Shown in pieces: positions 1 to 5,794 of a stretch of DNA of 5,794 nt. Origin of the DNA: Candidatus Bipolaricaulota bacterium. Its GTDB lineage: Bacteria > Bipolaricaulota > Bipolaricaulia > UBA7950 > UBA9294. Location: positions 1 to 5,794 of the forward strand of contig JAUWNS010000147.1 in NCBI GenBank assembly GCA_030612485.1. The letters run 5' to 3'. Every line of letters begins with the position of its first letter. The first letter of the stretch is position 1. A program made the translations under genes and the position numbers. The notes beneath the pieces are model-generated. The model was given only the letters and a program-made list of their open reading frames with translations. It made no database searches and was not told the origin of the DNA.

Positions 1-1
1 A

Positions 2-2026
2 ATGCGTAAGAGCGTGGTATCAGCGGTGCGTGATGTCTCCTTTGAGATCCACCGAGGAGAGGCCCTTGGCCTGGTCGGCGAATCGGGTTGTGGTAAGAGC
101 ACGGTTGCCTTTGGGGTTGTCAACTTCTTGGATCGCAACGGTCGGATAGACAACGGTAGTATCCTCTTTCAGGGACAGGAGCTACGGGGGCGGAGCCAGA
201 AGGATCTACGCCTTCTGCGCGGCGACCAAATCTCCATGGTCTATCAGGATCCAATGGCTGCTCTTAACCCCTCCTTACGCATCGGGGAACAACTGAGGGA
301 GGTATTGACGGTTCACCGTGGTTTCAGGAAAGGAAAGGCCTCTAAAAGGTCGATCGAGATGCTAAAACAGGTGTACATGCCTGATCCAGAAGCGATGATG
401 AAACGCTATCCCCATCAGCTCTCCGGTGGTCAGCAACAGCGGGTGATCATCGCCATCGCGTTACTCAATAACCCGGCTCTCCTGATCATGGATGAGCCGA
501 CCACCGCCCTGGATGTAACCGTGAAGGCGAGCGTATTGGACTTGATTGCCGATCTGCGACGCCAGTTCGACACAGGTATTCTGTACATCAGCCACAACCT
601 GGGTGTCATCGCCTATGTCTCCGACAAGGTGGGGGTAATGTACACCGGTGAGATTGTGGAGAGGGCCTCAGTGGAGGATGTTTTCTTAAAGCCCATGCAT
701 CCATACACTCAGGCACTCATGCGTTGTGTCCCCAAGCTGGGGGAGAGCAAGGAAGCAAGCCAGCTCCCCCCTATCAGAGGACGGGTCCCTTCACCCACGA
801 ACCTTCCTCCAGGCTGCATCTTCGAACCTCGTTGTGACTACGCTCGTGCCTCCTGTCAACAGAAGCATCCGAGACTGCGCGAACTAGCTCCTGATCACTC
901 CGTCCGCTGCCATCACGCCGAGGAGATAGCTGAAGAGGAATGGCAGCCGCCGGAGGGACTGGTCCCTGAAATGATAGAGCGTAGCAGGCGGGAAGATACC
1001 GGTGAACCGATACTGCGACTTGAGCATGTCAAAACCTATTACAAGCAGGAAAGCAGGTCATTAGCCAGCTTGGTCGGTTTGGGTAAGAAGCGCTATGTTA
1101 AGGCAGTGGATGATGTTAGTCTCGAGGTACCAAAGGGAAGAACCTTGGGAATCGTCGGTGAATCGGGCTGTGGCAAGAGCACACTGGCCAAGACCATCGT
1201 CGGATTAGAATCACCTATCAGTGGGGAGATGGAGTTCTTGGGCTTTGATATCCGCCCTCCCGTGTCCAAGCGCGACAACAAGCTCGTTAAGGATCTTCAA
1301 ATGGTCTTCCAGAACCCCGAATCTACCCTGAACCCTTCCTTCACTGTGGGATACCAGATCAGGCGCCCCCTGCTCCTCTTTGCCGAAATTTCCCGCAAGG
1401 AGGCGAGGAAGGAAGTGATCCATCTATTAAACGCTGTTAGGCTGGACGAGAGCTATTACAAGCGCATGCCACGTCAGCTAAGTGGAGGGGAAAAGCAGCG
1501 GGTGGCCTTGGCTAGAGCTATAGCCAGTCATTCCAAGCTGGTGGTATGCGATGAGCCGACCTCTTCACTGGACGTCTCGGTACAGGCCGCTATTCTGAAT
1601 CTGTTGTTGGGCCTCCAGAAGGAGCACGATATCACGATGCTCTTTATCTCTCATGATCTCAGCGTGGTTCGTTTCTTCTCCGATTACGTGGCGGTGATGT
1701 ATCTGGGGAAGGTATGTGAGATTGGTCCTGCCGAAGCCATCTACTCACCACCCTATCATCCATATACGGAAGCCTTGCTCTCGGCTGTCCCCATACCAGA
1801 CCCTTCGGCAGATCAAAAGAGCATCCGTCTCAGCGGGACAGTCCCAAGTGCCCTGAATCCCCCCAGTGGGTGCCCCTTTCACACCCGCTGTCCTCGTAAG
1901 CTCGGGGGCGTATGCGAGGAAGAAGATCCTTCGCCACAAACTACTGGAGAGGGGCATCGTATTTACTGTCACATCCCACTGGAGGAGTTGTCCAAAATGG
2001 AAGCCGTCGTAACCCTTGGCAAGTAA
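2..2026 (+). CDS. Tandem-fused Dpp/Opp-type ABC transporter ATP-binding protein (5' end probably cut by window edge)
   Basis: This is the cytoplasmic ATPase of a peptide/nickel/opine-type ABC importer. It carries in one chain what is usually two proteins (DppD-like and DppF-like). Module 1 has Walker [10 protein letters not shown] (residues 26-34), Q-loop Q82, signature LSGGQQQR (140-147), Walker B LLIMDEP (160-166) and H-loop H198. Module 2 has Walker A (386-394), Q437, LSGGEKQR (493-500), VVCDEP (514-519) and H551. Both ATP sites therefore look intact. Each module ends in the HPYT oligopeptide-transporter tail with four cysteines (C272, C278, C285, C303 and C624, C630, C638, C656), the arrangement linked to an iron-sulfur cluster in DppD-type ATPases. 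Residues about 304-335 are a charged linker. Walker A falls some 15-20 residues earlier than usual in DppD, so the Met at position 2 is probably internal and the true start lies upstream. Permease and binding-protein genes are not in the window. The substrate is unknown; peptide is only the family default. Confidence 0.95.
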   Translation: MRKSVVSAVRDVSFEIHRGEALGLVGESGCGKSTVAFGVVNFLDRNGRIDNGSILFQGQELRGRSQKDLRLLRGDQISMVYQDPMAALNPSLRIGEQLREVLTVHRGFRKGKASKRSIEMLKQVYMPDPEAMMKRYPHQLSGGQQQRVIIAIALLNNPALLIMDEPTTALDVTVKASVLDLIADLRRQFDTGILYISHNLGVIAYVSDKVGVMYTGEIVERASVEDVFLKPMHPYTQALMRCVPKLGESKEASQLPPIRGRVPSPTNLPPGCIFEPRCDYARASCQQKHPRLRELAPDHSVRCHHAEEIAEEEWQPPEGLVPEMIERSRREDTGEPILRLEHVKTYYKQESRSLASLVGLGKKRYVKAVDDVSLEVPKGRTLGIVGESGCGKSTLAKTIVGLESPISGEMEFLGFDIRPPVSKRDNKLVKDLQMVFQNPESTLNPSFTVGYQIRRPLLLFAEISRKEARKEVIHLLNAVRLDESYYKRMPRQLSGGEKQRVALARAIASHSKLVVCDEPTSSLDVSVQAAILNLLLGLQKEHDITMLFISHDLSVVRFFSDYVAVMYLGKVCEIGPAEAIYSPPYHPYTEALLSAVPIPDPSADQKSIRLSGTVPSALNPPSGCPFHTRCPRKLGGVCEEEDPSPQTTGEGHRIYCHIPLEELSKMEAVVTLGK

Positions 2027-2034
2027 GGAAGTAC

Positions 2035-2043
2035 GGAAGGGGG
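2035..2043 (+). promoter_or_regulatory. Ribosome binding site of the CBS-ACT gene
   Basis: The purine run GGAAGGGGG lies 6 nt before ATG 2050. A TTG at 2047 is also in frame and would add one residue, but it would sit only 3 nt from this run. The spacing therefore favours the ATG. The site lies in the 23-nt gap after the ATPase stop codon, which suits translation from a shared transcript. Confidence 0.6.
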
Positions 2044-2049
2044 TAGTTG

Positions 2050-2703
2050 ATGCTGGTTAAAGATTGTATGACAAAACACCCGCTGATGGTGGAGCCAACA
2101 ATGCCCGTTATCGAGGCCCAACGTTACATGGCGGAGAACAATGTCCGTCACTTGCCGGTCATCGGAAAAGGGAAGCGGTTATTGGGCTTGGTAAGCCGAC
2201 AGACACTGCTGATCCAGCCTGCAAAGCTGGATAGCTTGAACGTCTGGGAGATCTCCCGGTTCCTTTCCAACCTGACCATTAGGGAGGTGATGGTTAAAGT
2301 TAAAGAGATCATCACTATCGAGAAGGACGAAACGATAGAAGAGGCAGCCCGCATCATGGTCGAGAACAATATCGGTTGTCTACCTGTGCTGGAGGAAAGC
2401 ATCGTGGTAGGTATCCTTACCGAGATTAATCTGTTGAGTAAGTTGATGGAGATGGTTGGATCTCGGGAGCCCGGTCTACGGGTTACGGTGCGTATGCCGA
2501 ACGTGAAGGGAGAGATAGCCAAGCTCATTGGCGTCATTGGAGAACAAGGCTGGGGAATACCCGCCTTCGGCGGCACCCCTTCTCCCAAGGACCCGACCAA
2601 ATGGGATGCGGTTGTTAAGATCCGGGATGTTCCGAAAGAAGAGGTCGTTAACATTTTGGATAAAGTTGAAGGCCTGGAAATCCTGGACCTCCGGGAGACA
2701 TAA
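2050..2703 (+). CDS. CBS-CBS-ACT-like domain protein (AcuB-like architecture), putative ligand sensor
   Basis: This is a soluble 217-residue protein with no signal peptide or membrane segment. Residues about 1-55 are a first CBS motif (DCMTKHPLMVEP, then RHLPVIGKG and LLGLVS). Residues about 75-135 are a second (REVMVKVKEIITIEKDETIEEA, shown here as its start REVM and IEKDETIEEA, then GCLPVLEES and VVGILTEINLL). Together they form a probable Bateman module, a fold that usually binds AMP, ATP or related adenosine ligands. Residues about 142-217 resemble an ACT domain: a beta strand, then PNVKGEIAKLIGVIGEQGW in the place of the usual PGxLAxI helix, then more strands. ACT domains often bind amino acids. 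The ribose-contact motif G-h-h-S/T-x-x-D/N is kept in the second CBS (T124, N127) but ends in Thr in the first (S49, T52), so the two sites may differ. It lies directly behind the ABC ATPase gene and is probably cotranscribed. Its target is unknown; control of transport or of a nearby enzyme is inference. Confidence 0.88.
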   Translation: MLVKDCMTKHPLMVEPTMPVIEAQRYMAENNVRHLPVIGKGKRLLGLVSRQTLLIQPAKLDSLNVWEISRFLSNLTIREVMVKVKEIITIEKDETIEEAARIMVENNIGCLPVLEESIVVGILTEINLLSKLMEMVGSREPGLRVTVRMPNVKGEIAKLIGVIGEQGWGIPAFGGTPSPKDPTKWDAVVKIRDVPKEEVVNILDKVEGLEILDLRET

Positions 2704-2716
2704 AATAGAAACGCTA

Positions 2717-2729
2717 TCATGTCACATGA
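2717..2729. repeat. Palindrome TCATGT-C-ACATGA, possible operator
   Basis: Two perfect 6-nt arms (TCATGT and ACATGA) flank a single C, starting 13 nt after the CBS-ACT stop codon. A one-base centre cannot make a stable hairpin loop and no T-run follows, so a protein-binding site is more likely than a terminator. It matches no operator consensus I can name. A chance match of this quality in 300 nt is uncommon but far from excluded. Confidence 0.3.
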
Positions 2730-2800
2730 CTGAAAAATTTGCGTTGCTAAACCGCTAGCTCTTACCTGGAAAACAGAGCATTCACTGGAAATCAAACGAG

Positions 2801-2806
2801 AGGAGG
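2801..2806 (+). promoter_or_regulatory. Orphan Shine-Dalgarno-like AGGAGG
   Basis: A perfect AGGAGG, as strong as the one serving the ADH gene, has no ATG or GTG at a usable distance. A CTG at 2815 is well spaced but its frame meets TAG after seven codons. A TTG at 2819 opens 33 codons at a long 12-nt spacing. It may serve a leader peptide, be the relic of a lost gene, or be chance. Confidence 0.25.
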
Positions 2807-2834
2807 AAATTTAGCTGATTGCACGCGACGGCCA

Positions 2835-2920
2835 GTAGGATTTCGCCACCGGATATTGCCACAATCCTATCGGGCATTGCCAGCTGCAAGTGGTTCAAGC
2901 CACCTAACGCCAGCTGGTGA
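2835..2920 (+). other. Two adjacent inverted repeats, possible structured leader RNA
   Basis: Stem 1 pairs TAGGATT (2836-2842) with AATCCTA (2863-2869), with a possible G-T pair outside, around a 20-nt loop. Stem 2 pairs CCAGCTG (2880-2886) with CAGCTGG (2911-2917) and can extend to 2877/2920 through G-T pairs. It encloses a small inner hairpin, GTGG (2890-2893) with CCAC (2900-2903). The pair ends 84 nt before the MmgE/PrpD start, where a 5' leader would lie. I recognise no riboswitch class: no B12 box, TPP or SAM core is visible. Pairing was found by eye only, with no folding energy. Confidence 0.25.
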
Positions 2921-3004
2921 AGCTAATTTACATCTTTACTGGTATAGCGGCCGGTTGAGATCGTCGAACTCGTTTGGGTCTCCAACAACTTTTGAGTGGG
3001 TATC

Positions 3005-4330
3005 ATGAACAGAACTGACCACGCCATCCAGTTTATCCTGCAAACTACGTGGAAGGACTTATCATCCGAAGTTCAACATCAGGCCAGGCGATGTCTCCTG
3101 GATTCACTAGGCGCTCTTATCGCTGGAACGGCAACCCCCGTCGGAAAGCTCATGACCCATTTCTGTGTTGAGCAACACGCGGGCGATGAGGCAACGGTTC
3201 TGGTCAACGGCCAGCGCGCATCGGCTGTTGGGGCAACACTGGTGAACGGCTTTGCGGCCAATGCGTTGGACATCGACGATGGTTACCGGTGCATCAAGGG
3301 TCATCCAGGTGCGTGCGTGCTACCAACACTACTTGCAGCCAGCGAACGCTGTGCCAATCTGTCAGGCGAGGCGTTTCTGACCGCGTTGATCGTGGGATAT
3401 GAGATCGGCATTCGGGCAGGACTGATTCGGCATGCTCTGTACCAGACCTACCATTCATCCGGCAGTTGGGGTGCCATCGCCGGTGCGGCAGCTGCTGGCA
3501 AGGTTCTGGACTTGAGTGCCAATACACTCCGCCAGGCCTTGGGTATAGCCGAGTATCACGCTCCTATCGCGCCAATGATGAAGGGGATCGACACGCCGTG
3601 CATGGGCAAGGATAGCGTCGGGTGGGGTGCCATGGTGGGCATGGTGTCAGTGCTGATGGCGCAGCGCGGCTTCACCGGTGTGGAGCCACTATTCAGCGAT
3701 GCGCCTGACCCCGAGTGGGTAATGAGTCTCGGCGACCGATATGAGGTGCTGAACCTTTACTTTAAGCCTTATGCTAGCTGCCGCTGGGCCCAGCCGGCTA
3801 TTGCCGGTGCGCTTGAAATCACTCACCAAAATGGCGTGACCACCAACGATATCTCGCGCATTCACGTGCGCACCTTTGAGGCTGCTGTCAAGCTCAGTCG
3901 TGCGCATCCCCAAAACACGGAGCAAGCCCAGTACAATCTAGCCTATCCGGTGGCTGCAGCTTTGATCGATGGCGAGCTGGGGCCCCGCCAAGTGCTACCA
4001 CCTCGCATCCATGACGGTGCGGTTCTGGCCCTGGCCGATCGTGTTGAAGCAGAAGTGATGCCTGAATACGAGCAGGCTTTCCCTGCGAAGACATACGCCG
4101 ACGTGGAGGTGGTCACACAGGATGGCCGGATCTTCATCGCTTCAAGAAAGCAAGCACCATGGGAGCCAGCGAGCACATTGCCGACGGATAACGAACTAAG
4201 CGAGAAATTCCAGTGGTTGGCGAGTCCAGTTCTTGGAAAGGATCGCGCCAAGGGCATCAGCAAGATGATTTGGGCCTTCGAAGGCACAGGCGATGTGAGG
4301 CAGCTGATCGAACGATGTTCAGGGGTATAA
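3005..4330 (+). CDS. MmgE/PrpD family protein (hydroxyacid dehydratase / decarboxylase type)
   Basis: This is a 441-residue cytoplasmic enzyme of normal family length. The MmgE/PrpD family includes 2-methylcitrate dehydratase and cis-aconitate decarboxylase. Recognisable segments are CLLDSLGALIAG (30-41), NALDIDDGYR to GHPGACVLP (86-107), YHSSGSWGAIAGAAAAGK (149-166), GKDSVGWGAMVG (201-212), KPYASCRWAQPAI (254-266) and AQYNLAYPVAAALIDGE (308-324). By comparison with human cis-aconitate decarboxylase (from memory: D93, T97, H103, H159, K207, H277, Y318), this protein keeps D89, H100, H150, K202 and Y310. It has Gly at 93 for the Thr and apparently Gln at 263 for the His, so its substrate may differ. 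ATG 3005 was chosen over in-frame GTG 2996 because GTG has no ribosome binding site; ATG has only a weak GAGTGGG 4 nt before it. The ADH gene follows after 36 nt, probably in one operon. A methylcitrate role is unsupported because no prpB or prpC lies nearby. Confidence 0.92.
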   Translation: MNRTDHAIQFILQTTWKDLSSEVQHQARRCLLDSLGALIAGTATPVGKLMTHFCVEQHAGDEATVLVNGQRASAVGATLVNGFAANALDIDDGYRCIKGHPGACVLPTLLAASERCANLSGEAFLTALIVGYEIGIRAGLIRHALYQTYHSSGSWGAIAGAAAAGKVLDLSANTLRQALGIAEYHAPIAPMMKGIDTPCMGKDSVGWGAMVGMVSVLMAQRGFTGVEPLFSDAPDPEWVMSLGDRYEVLNLYFKPYASCRWAQPAIAGALEITHQNGVTTNDISRIHVRTFEAAVKLSRAHPQNTEQAQYNLAYPVAAALIDGELGPRQVLPPRIHDGAVLALADRVEAEVMPEYEQAFPAKTYADVEVVTQDGRIFIASRKQAPWEPASTLPTDNELSEKFQWLASPVLGKDRAKGISKMIWAFEGTGDVRQLIERCSGV

Positions 4331-4354
4331 TTGCCATTAACAGCGAAAGGTCTT

Positions 4355-4360
4355 AGGAGG
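4355..4360 (+). promoter_or_regulatory. Ribosome binding site fixing the ADH start at GTG 4367
   Basis: A perfect AGGAGG lies 6 nt before GTG 4367, an ideal spacing. The same frame is open back to TTG 4331, directly after the upstream stop, but that longer start has no binding site of its own and would place this AGGAGG inside the coding region. Confidence 0.8.
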
Positions 4361-4366
4361 AAAAAC

Positions 4367-5503
4367 GTGAAAACACAGAGCAGCCGCTTGAATTTCAAGT
4401 TGCCCACAAGAATAGACTTTGGGACCGGGCGAATCGGAGTCTTGCCTGAGGAGCTCGAACAAAACGGGTTTAAGCGTGTGGCATTCGTTATCACCCCGGG
4501 TAGATATCGGTCCGGAATGTTAGATGCCTCCATCTCCTCCTTAAAGGAAAGAGAGATAGAGTTTGCAATATTCGATGGGGTCGGGGAAAACCCGGACGTA
4601 GACACAGTAAGACATTGTGTGCATTTTCTTAAGGCGCATAGGCCGGATGTGGTTATCGGAGTGGGCGGTGGAAGTCCGCTTGATACGAGCAAGGCTGCTG
4701 CAATATGTTATGCGAACGGGGTTGAAGACGTGCTGGAACTTATTAACAGCACAAAGATACAAAACAAGACTGTTCCTACAATCATGGTTCCGACCACCGC
4801 TGGCACAGGAACAGAGCTCAACTTCTGGGCTGTGATCACCGATAAAAAAACCAAAGAGAAGCTTTCCCTAGGAGATCCCAGAATGGCTCCGCACATGGCG
4901 ATCGTCGATCCCGAGTTGACTCTGACCTTGCCGCCAAAACTGACGCTGTGGACGGGGATCGATGCCTTTATCCACGCTCTTGAGGCCTACGTTTCCACCC
5001 TCTCTAATCGTCTCTCTGATCTATTGGCATTGGAAGCAATTCGACTCGTGCTTGAAAGCCTGGATCGTGCGGTTAACCATGGTGATGACCTCGGAGCGCG
5101 GGAACAGATGGCCTTGGCCAGTCTGCTTGCCGGTGCGGCGATGCAGCAGGTGGGCCTGGGGCTGATTCATGCCATGTCGCACCAGGTAAGCGGGTTCTAC
5201 GATACACCCCATGGGCTCACCAACGCTAAACTGCTCGCATCTGTCTTTGCGTTCAACCTTCCCGAAATACCGCAAGAGAAGTGCACAAAGCTTGATTCTC
5301 TGAGTGAAACGACCTTTCAAGAGCTTCTTGTGAATATCGATCGAAGGTATGGCCTCGCTGACGAAGTGATCACCGTTTGTGAGAGCGACCTTGAGATCAT
5401 GTCAAACCGGGCGGCAACAAACGTCAACGCCAAGAGCAACCCGCGCCATCCCGAGCCGAGTGAGATTGAGAGTCTTTACCGTTCAACATTTACGGTGGTA
5501 TAA
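4367..5503 (+). CDS. Iron-containing (group III) alcohol dehydrogenase
   Basis: This 378-residue cytoplasmic oxidoreductase probably interconverts an alcohol or hydroxyacid and its carbonyl with NAD(P)H and a bound divalent metal. The N-terminal Rossmann-like half carries RIDFGTGRIGVLPEEL (15-30), VVIGVGGGSPLDTSKA (95-110), the nucleotide-binding GGGS and its following Asp, and PTTAGTGTE (142-150). The helical half carries the four expected metal ligands D199, H203 (TGIDAFIHALEAY), H268 and H282 (GLIHAMSHQVSGFYDTPHG). H272 is placed like the conserved histidine near the active site of lactaldehyde reductase FucO. The C-terminal SNPR motif (about 352-355) is present. The stretch between NLPEIP (297-302) and RRYGL looks some 15 residues shorter than in typical relatives, so the helical domain may carry a small deletion; all key residues remain. 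It follows the MmgE/PrpD gene by 36 nt and is probably coexpressed. Substrate specificity within this broad family cannot be read from the sequence. Confidence 0.93.
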   Translation: MKTQSSRLNFKLPTRIDFGTGRIGVLPEELEQNGFKRVAFVITPGRYRSGMLDASISSLKEREIEFAIFDGVGENPDVDTVRHCVHFLKAHRPDVVIGVGGGSPLDTSKAAAICYANGVEDVLELINSTKIQNKTVPTIMVPTTAGTGTELNFWAVITDKKTKEKLSLGDPRMAPHMAIVDPELTLTLPPKLTLWTGIDAFIHALEAYVSTLSNRLSDLLALEAIRLVLESLDRAVNHGDDLGAREQMALASLLAGAAMQQVGLGLIHAMSHQVSGFYDTPHGLTNAKLLASVFAFNLPEIPQEKCTKLDSLSETTFQELLVNIDRRYGLADEVITVCESDLEIMSNRAATNVNAKSNPRHPEPSEIESLYRSTFTVV

Positions 5504-5794
5504 CGCGCGGGATTTGAAACTTAAGGCTCCTCATCTTCTCTCGCGCTCGTGTTTACCGCAGCGCCCGCGGAGAAACAGGCTGATCGTTCCTTCCAAGCAG
5601 AGACCTTCCAGGCTGGAGGCACCACCCGGCGGACATCATCCTTCACAAACTTACCACTGAGGTTGATCAACAGGCACGATCATCCTCCCCTTAACGAGGA
5701 AATATTCGACTCTCAGGAATGTAGCAGTATGGTTGTATATTGAAGGAGATAAATTCTTGCCAGAGTAAAACCTTGACTTAACGCAAATTGGCGA
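5504..5794 (+). other. 3' intergenic region with no supportable gene
   Basis: These 291 nt run from the ADH stop to the window end. A 64-codon frame from GTG 5549 to TGA 5743 is open, but it has no ribosome binding site and a composition unlike a folded protein. A short hairpin pairs CTTCCA (5605-5610) with TGGAGG (5614-5619) around GGC, without a T-tract, so no intrinsic terminator is supported. GTTGATCAAC (5662-5671) is a perfect palindrome, but one of this length is expected by chance about once in several such regions. The last 60 nt are more AT-rich and hold the SD-like site at 5743, which suggests that another gene begins near or beyond the edge. Confidence 0.55.
5743..5748 (+). promoter_or_regulatory. 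Shine-Dalgarno-like AAGGAG without an intact gene in view
   Basis: AAGGAG is followed 8 nt later by TTG 5757, a good distance, but that frame stops after three codons (TAA 5766-5768). No ATG or GTG is available downstream before the window ends. Read through the stop, the frame stays open to position 5794. This could be a gene start broken by a nonsense change, a very short leader, or chance. Confidence 0.25.

Larger units (their letters stand above)
2704..3004 (+). other. Intergenic region without a convincing gene, holding structured and SD-like elements
   Basis: These 301 nt separate the transporter/CBS unit from the MmgE/ADH unit. I see no long open frame, no tRNA, and no intrinsic terminator with a T-tract. 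It contains a near-perfect short palindrome (2717-2729), a strong AGGAGG (2801-2806) with no good gene behind it, and two adjacent inverted repeats (2835-2870 and 2877-2920). A 33-codon frame from TTG 2819 to TGA 2920 lies 12 nt after the AGGAGG, but it resembles nothing I know and has a poor start. No convincing -35/-10 pair was found, although a promoter for the downstream genes would be expected here. Confidence 0.6.

Noticed and set aside
2148..2795. 215-codon open frame on the - strand opposite the CBS-ACT gene
   Set aside because: It is antisense to a well-supported gene, its translation is rich in Ser, Thr and Arg with no recognisable motif, and it mirrors the codon bias of the + strand.
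2888..2905. tRNA T-arm-like GTGGTTCAAGCCAC
   Set aside because: The loop is 6 nt rather than 7, the stem is only 4 bp, and no acceptor, D or anticodon arms can be placed around it.
2943..2948. TATAGC preceded by TGG as an extended -10 element for the MmgE/PrpD gene
   Set aside because: No acceptable -35 element lies 16-18 nt upstream, and the hexamer is a weak match.
4331..4366. Longer ADH start at TTG 4331 (adds 12 residues)
   Set aside because: It has no ribosome binding site, whereas GTG 4367 has a perfect AGGAGG at ideal spacing, and the extra residues are basic and unlike the family's N-terminus.
3943..4692. 249-codon open frame on the - strand across the MmgE/ADH boundary
   Set aside because: It overlaps two genes with clear catalytic motifs, and its translation is low-complexity and resembles no family.
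5605..5619. Hairpin as a terminator for the ADH gene
   Set aside because: The stem is 6 bp with one G-T pair, and it is followed by CACC-type sequence rather than a T-tract.
5549..5743. 64-codon + strand frame starting at GTG 5549
   Set aside because: There is no ribosome binding site before the GTG, no recognisable domain, and a frame of this length is expected by chance in GC-moderate DNA.

Overview
The window is bacterial-type DNA with moderate GC. It carries four protein-coding genes, all on the + strand, with Shine-Dalgarno-led starts. Nothing in it is a mobile element, CRISPR array, rRNA or tRNA. The taxon cannot be fixed from this sequence alone. A single polypeptide fusing two Dpp/Opp-type ATPases, a CBS-CBS-ACT-like protein, an MmgE/PrpD protein and an iron-type alcohol dehydrogenase would fit Chloroflexota or a similar environmental lineage, but that is a weak inference.

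Layout. (1) Positions 2-2026 hold a tandem-fused peptide-type ABC transporter ATPase with two complete ATPase modules. Its N-terminus is probably cut by the window edge. (2) Only 23 nt later, behind a clear ribosome binding site, lies a 217-residue protein with two CBS domains and an ACT-like C-terminal domain (2050-2703). These two probably share a transcript. (3) A 301-nt gap (2704-3004) has no convincing gene. It does contain a tight palindrome, a strong but orphan AGGAGG, and two adjacent inverted repeats that could fold as consecutive stem-loops. (4) A second two-gene unit follows: an MmgE/PrpD-family protein (3005-4330) and, 36 nt on behind an AGGAGG, an iron-containing alcohol dehydrogenase starting at GTG 4367 (4367-5503). 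(5) The last 291 nt (5504-5794) hold no supportable gene, only another orphan ribosome-binding-site-like motif close to the window end.

How the genes may work together. The ATPase would power import of peptides or other small organic solutes through permeases and a binding protein that would lie outside the window, probably upstream. The CBS/ACT protein is a plausible sensor of adenine nucleotides and/or a small ligand, and could tune transport or a nearby enzyme. The MmgE/PrpD protein (hydroxyacid dehydratase or decarboxylase type) and the metal-dependent alcohol dehydrogenase look like two consecutive steps of catabolism of an oxygenated organic acid or alcohol. The substrate cannot be read from the sequence. 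No methylcitrate-cycle partners (prpB, prpC) are present, so a methylcitrate role is not supported here. No clearly new multi-gene system is evident. The best leads are the structured intergenic segment, the CBS-ACT/transporter pairing, and active-site substitutions in the MmgE/PrpD protein.
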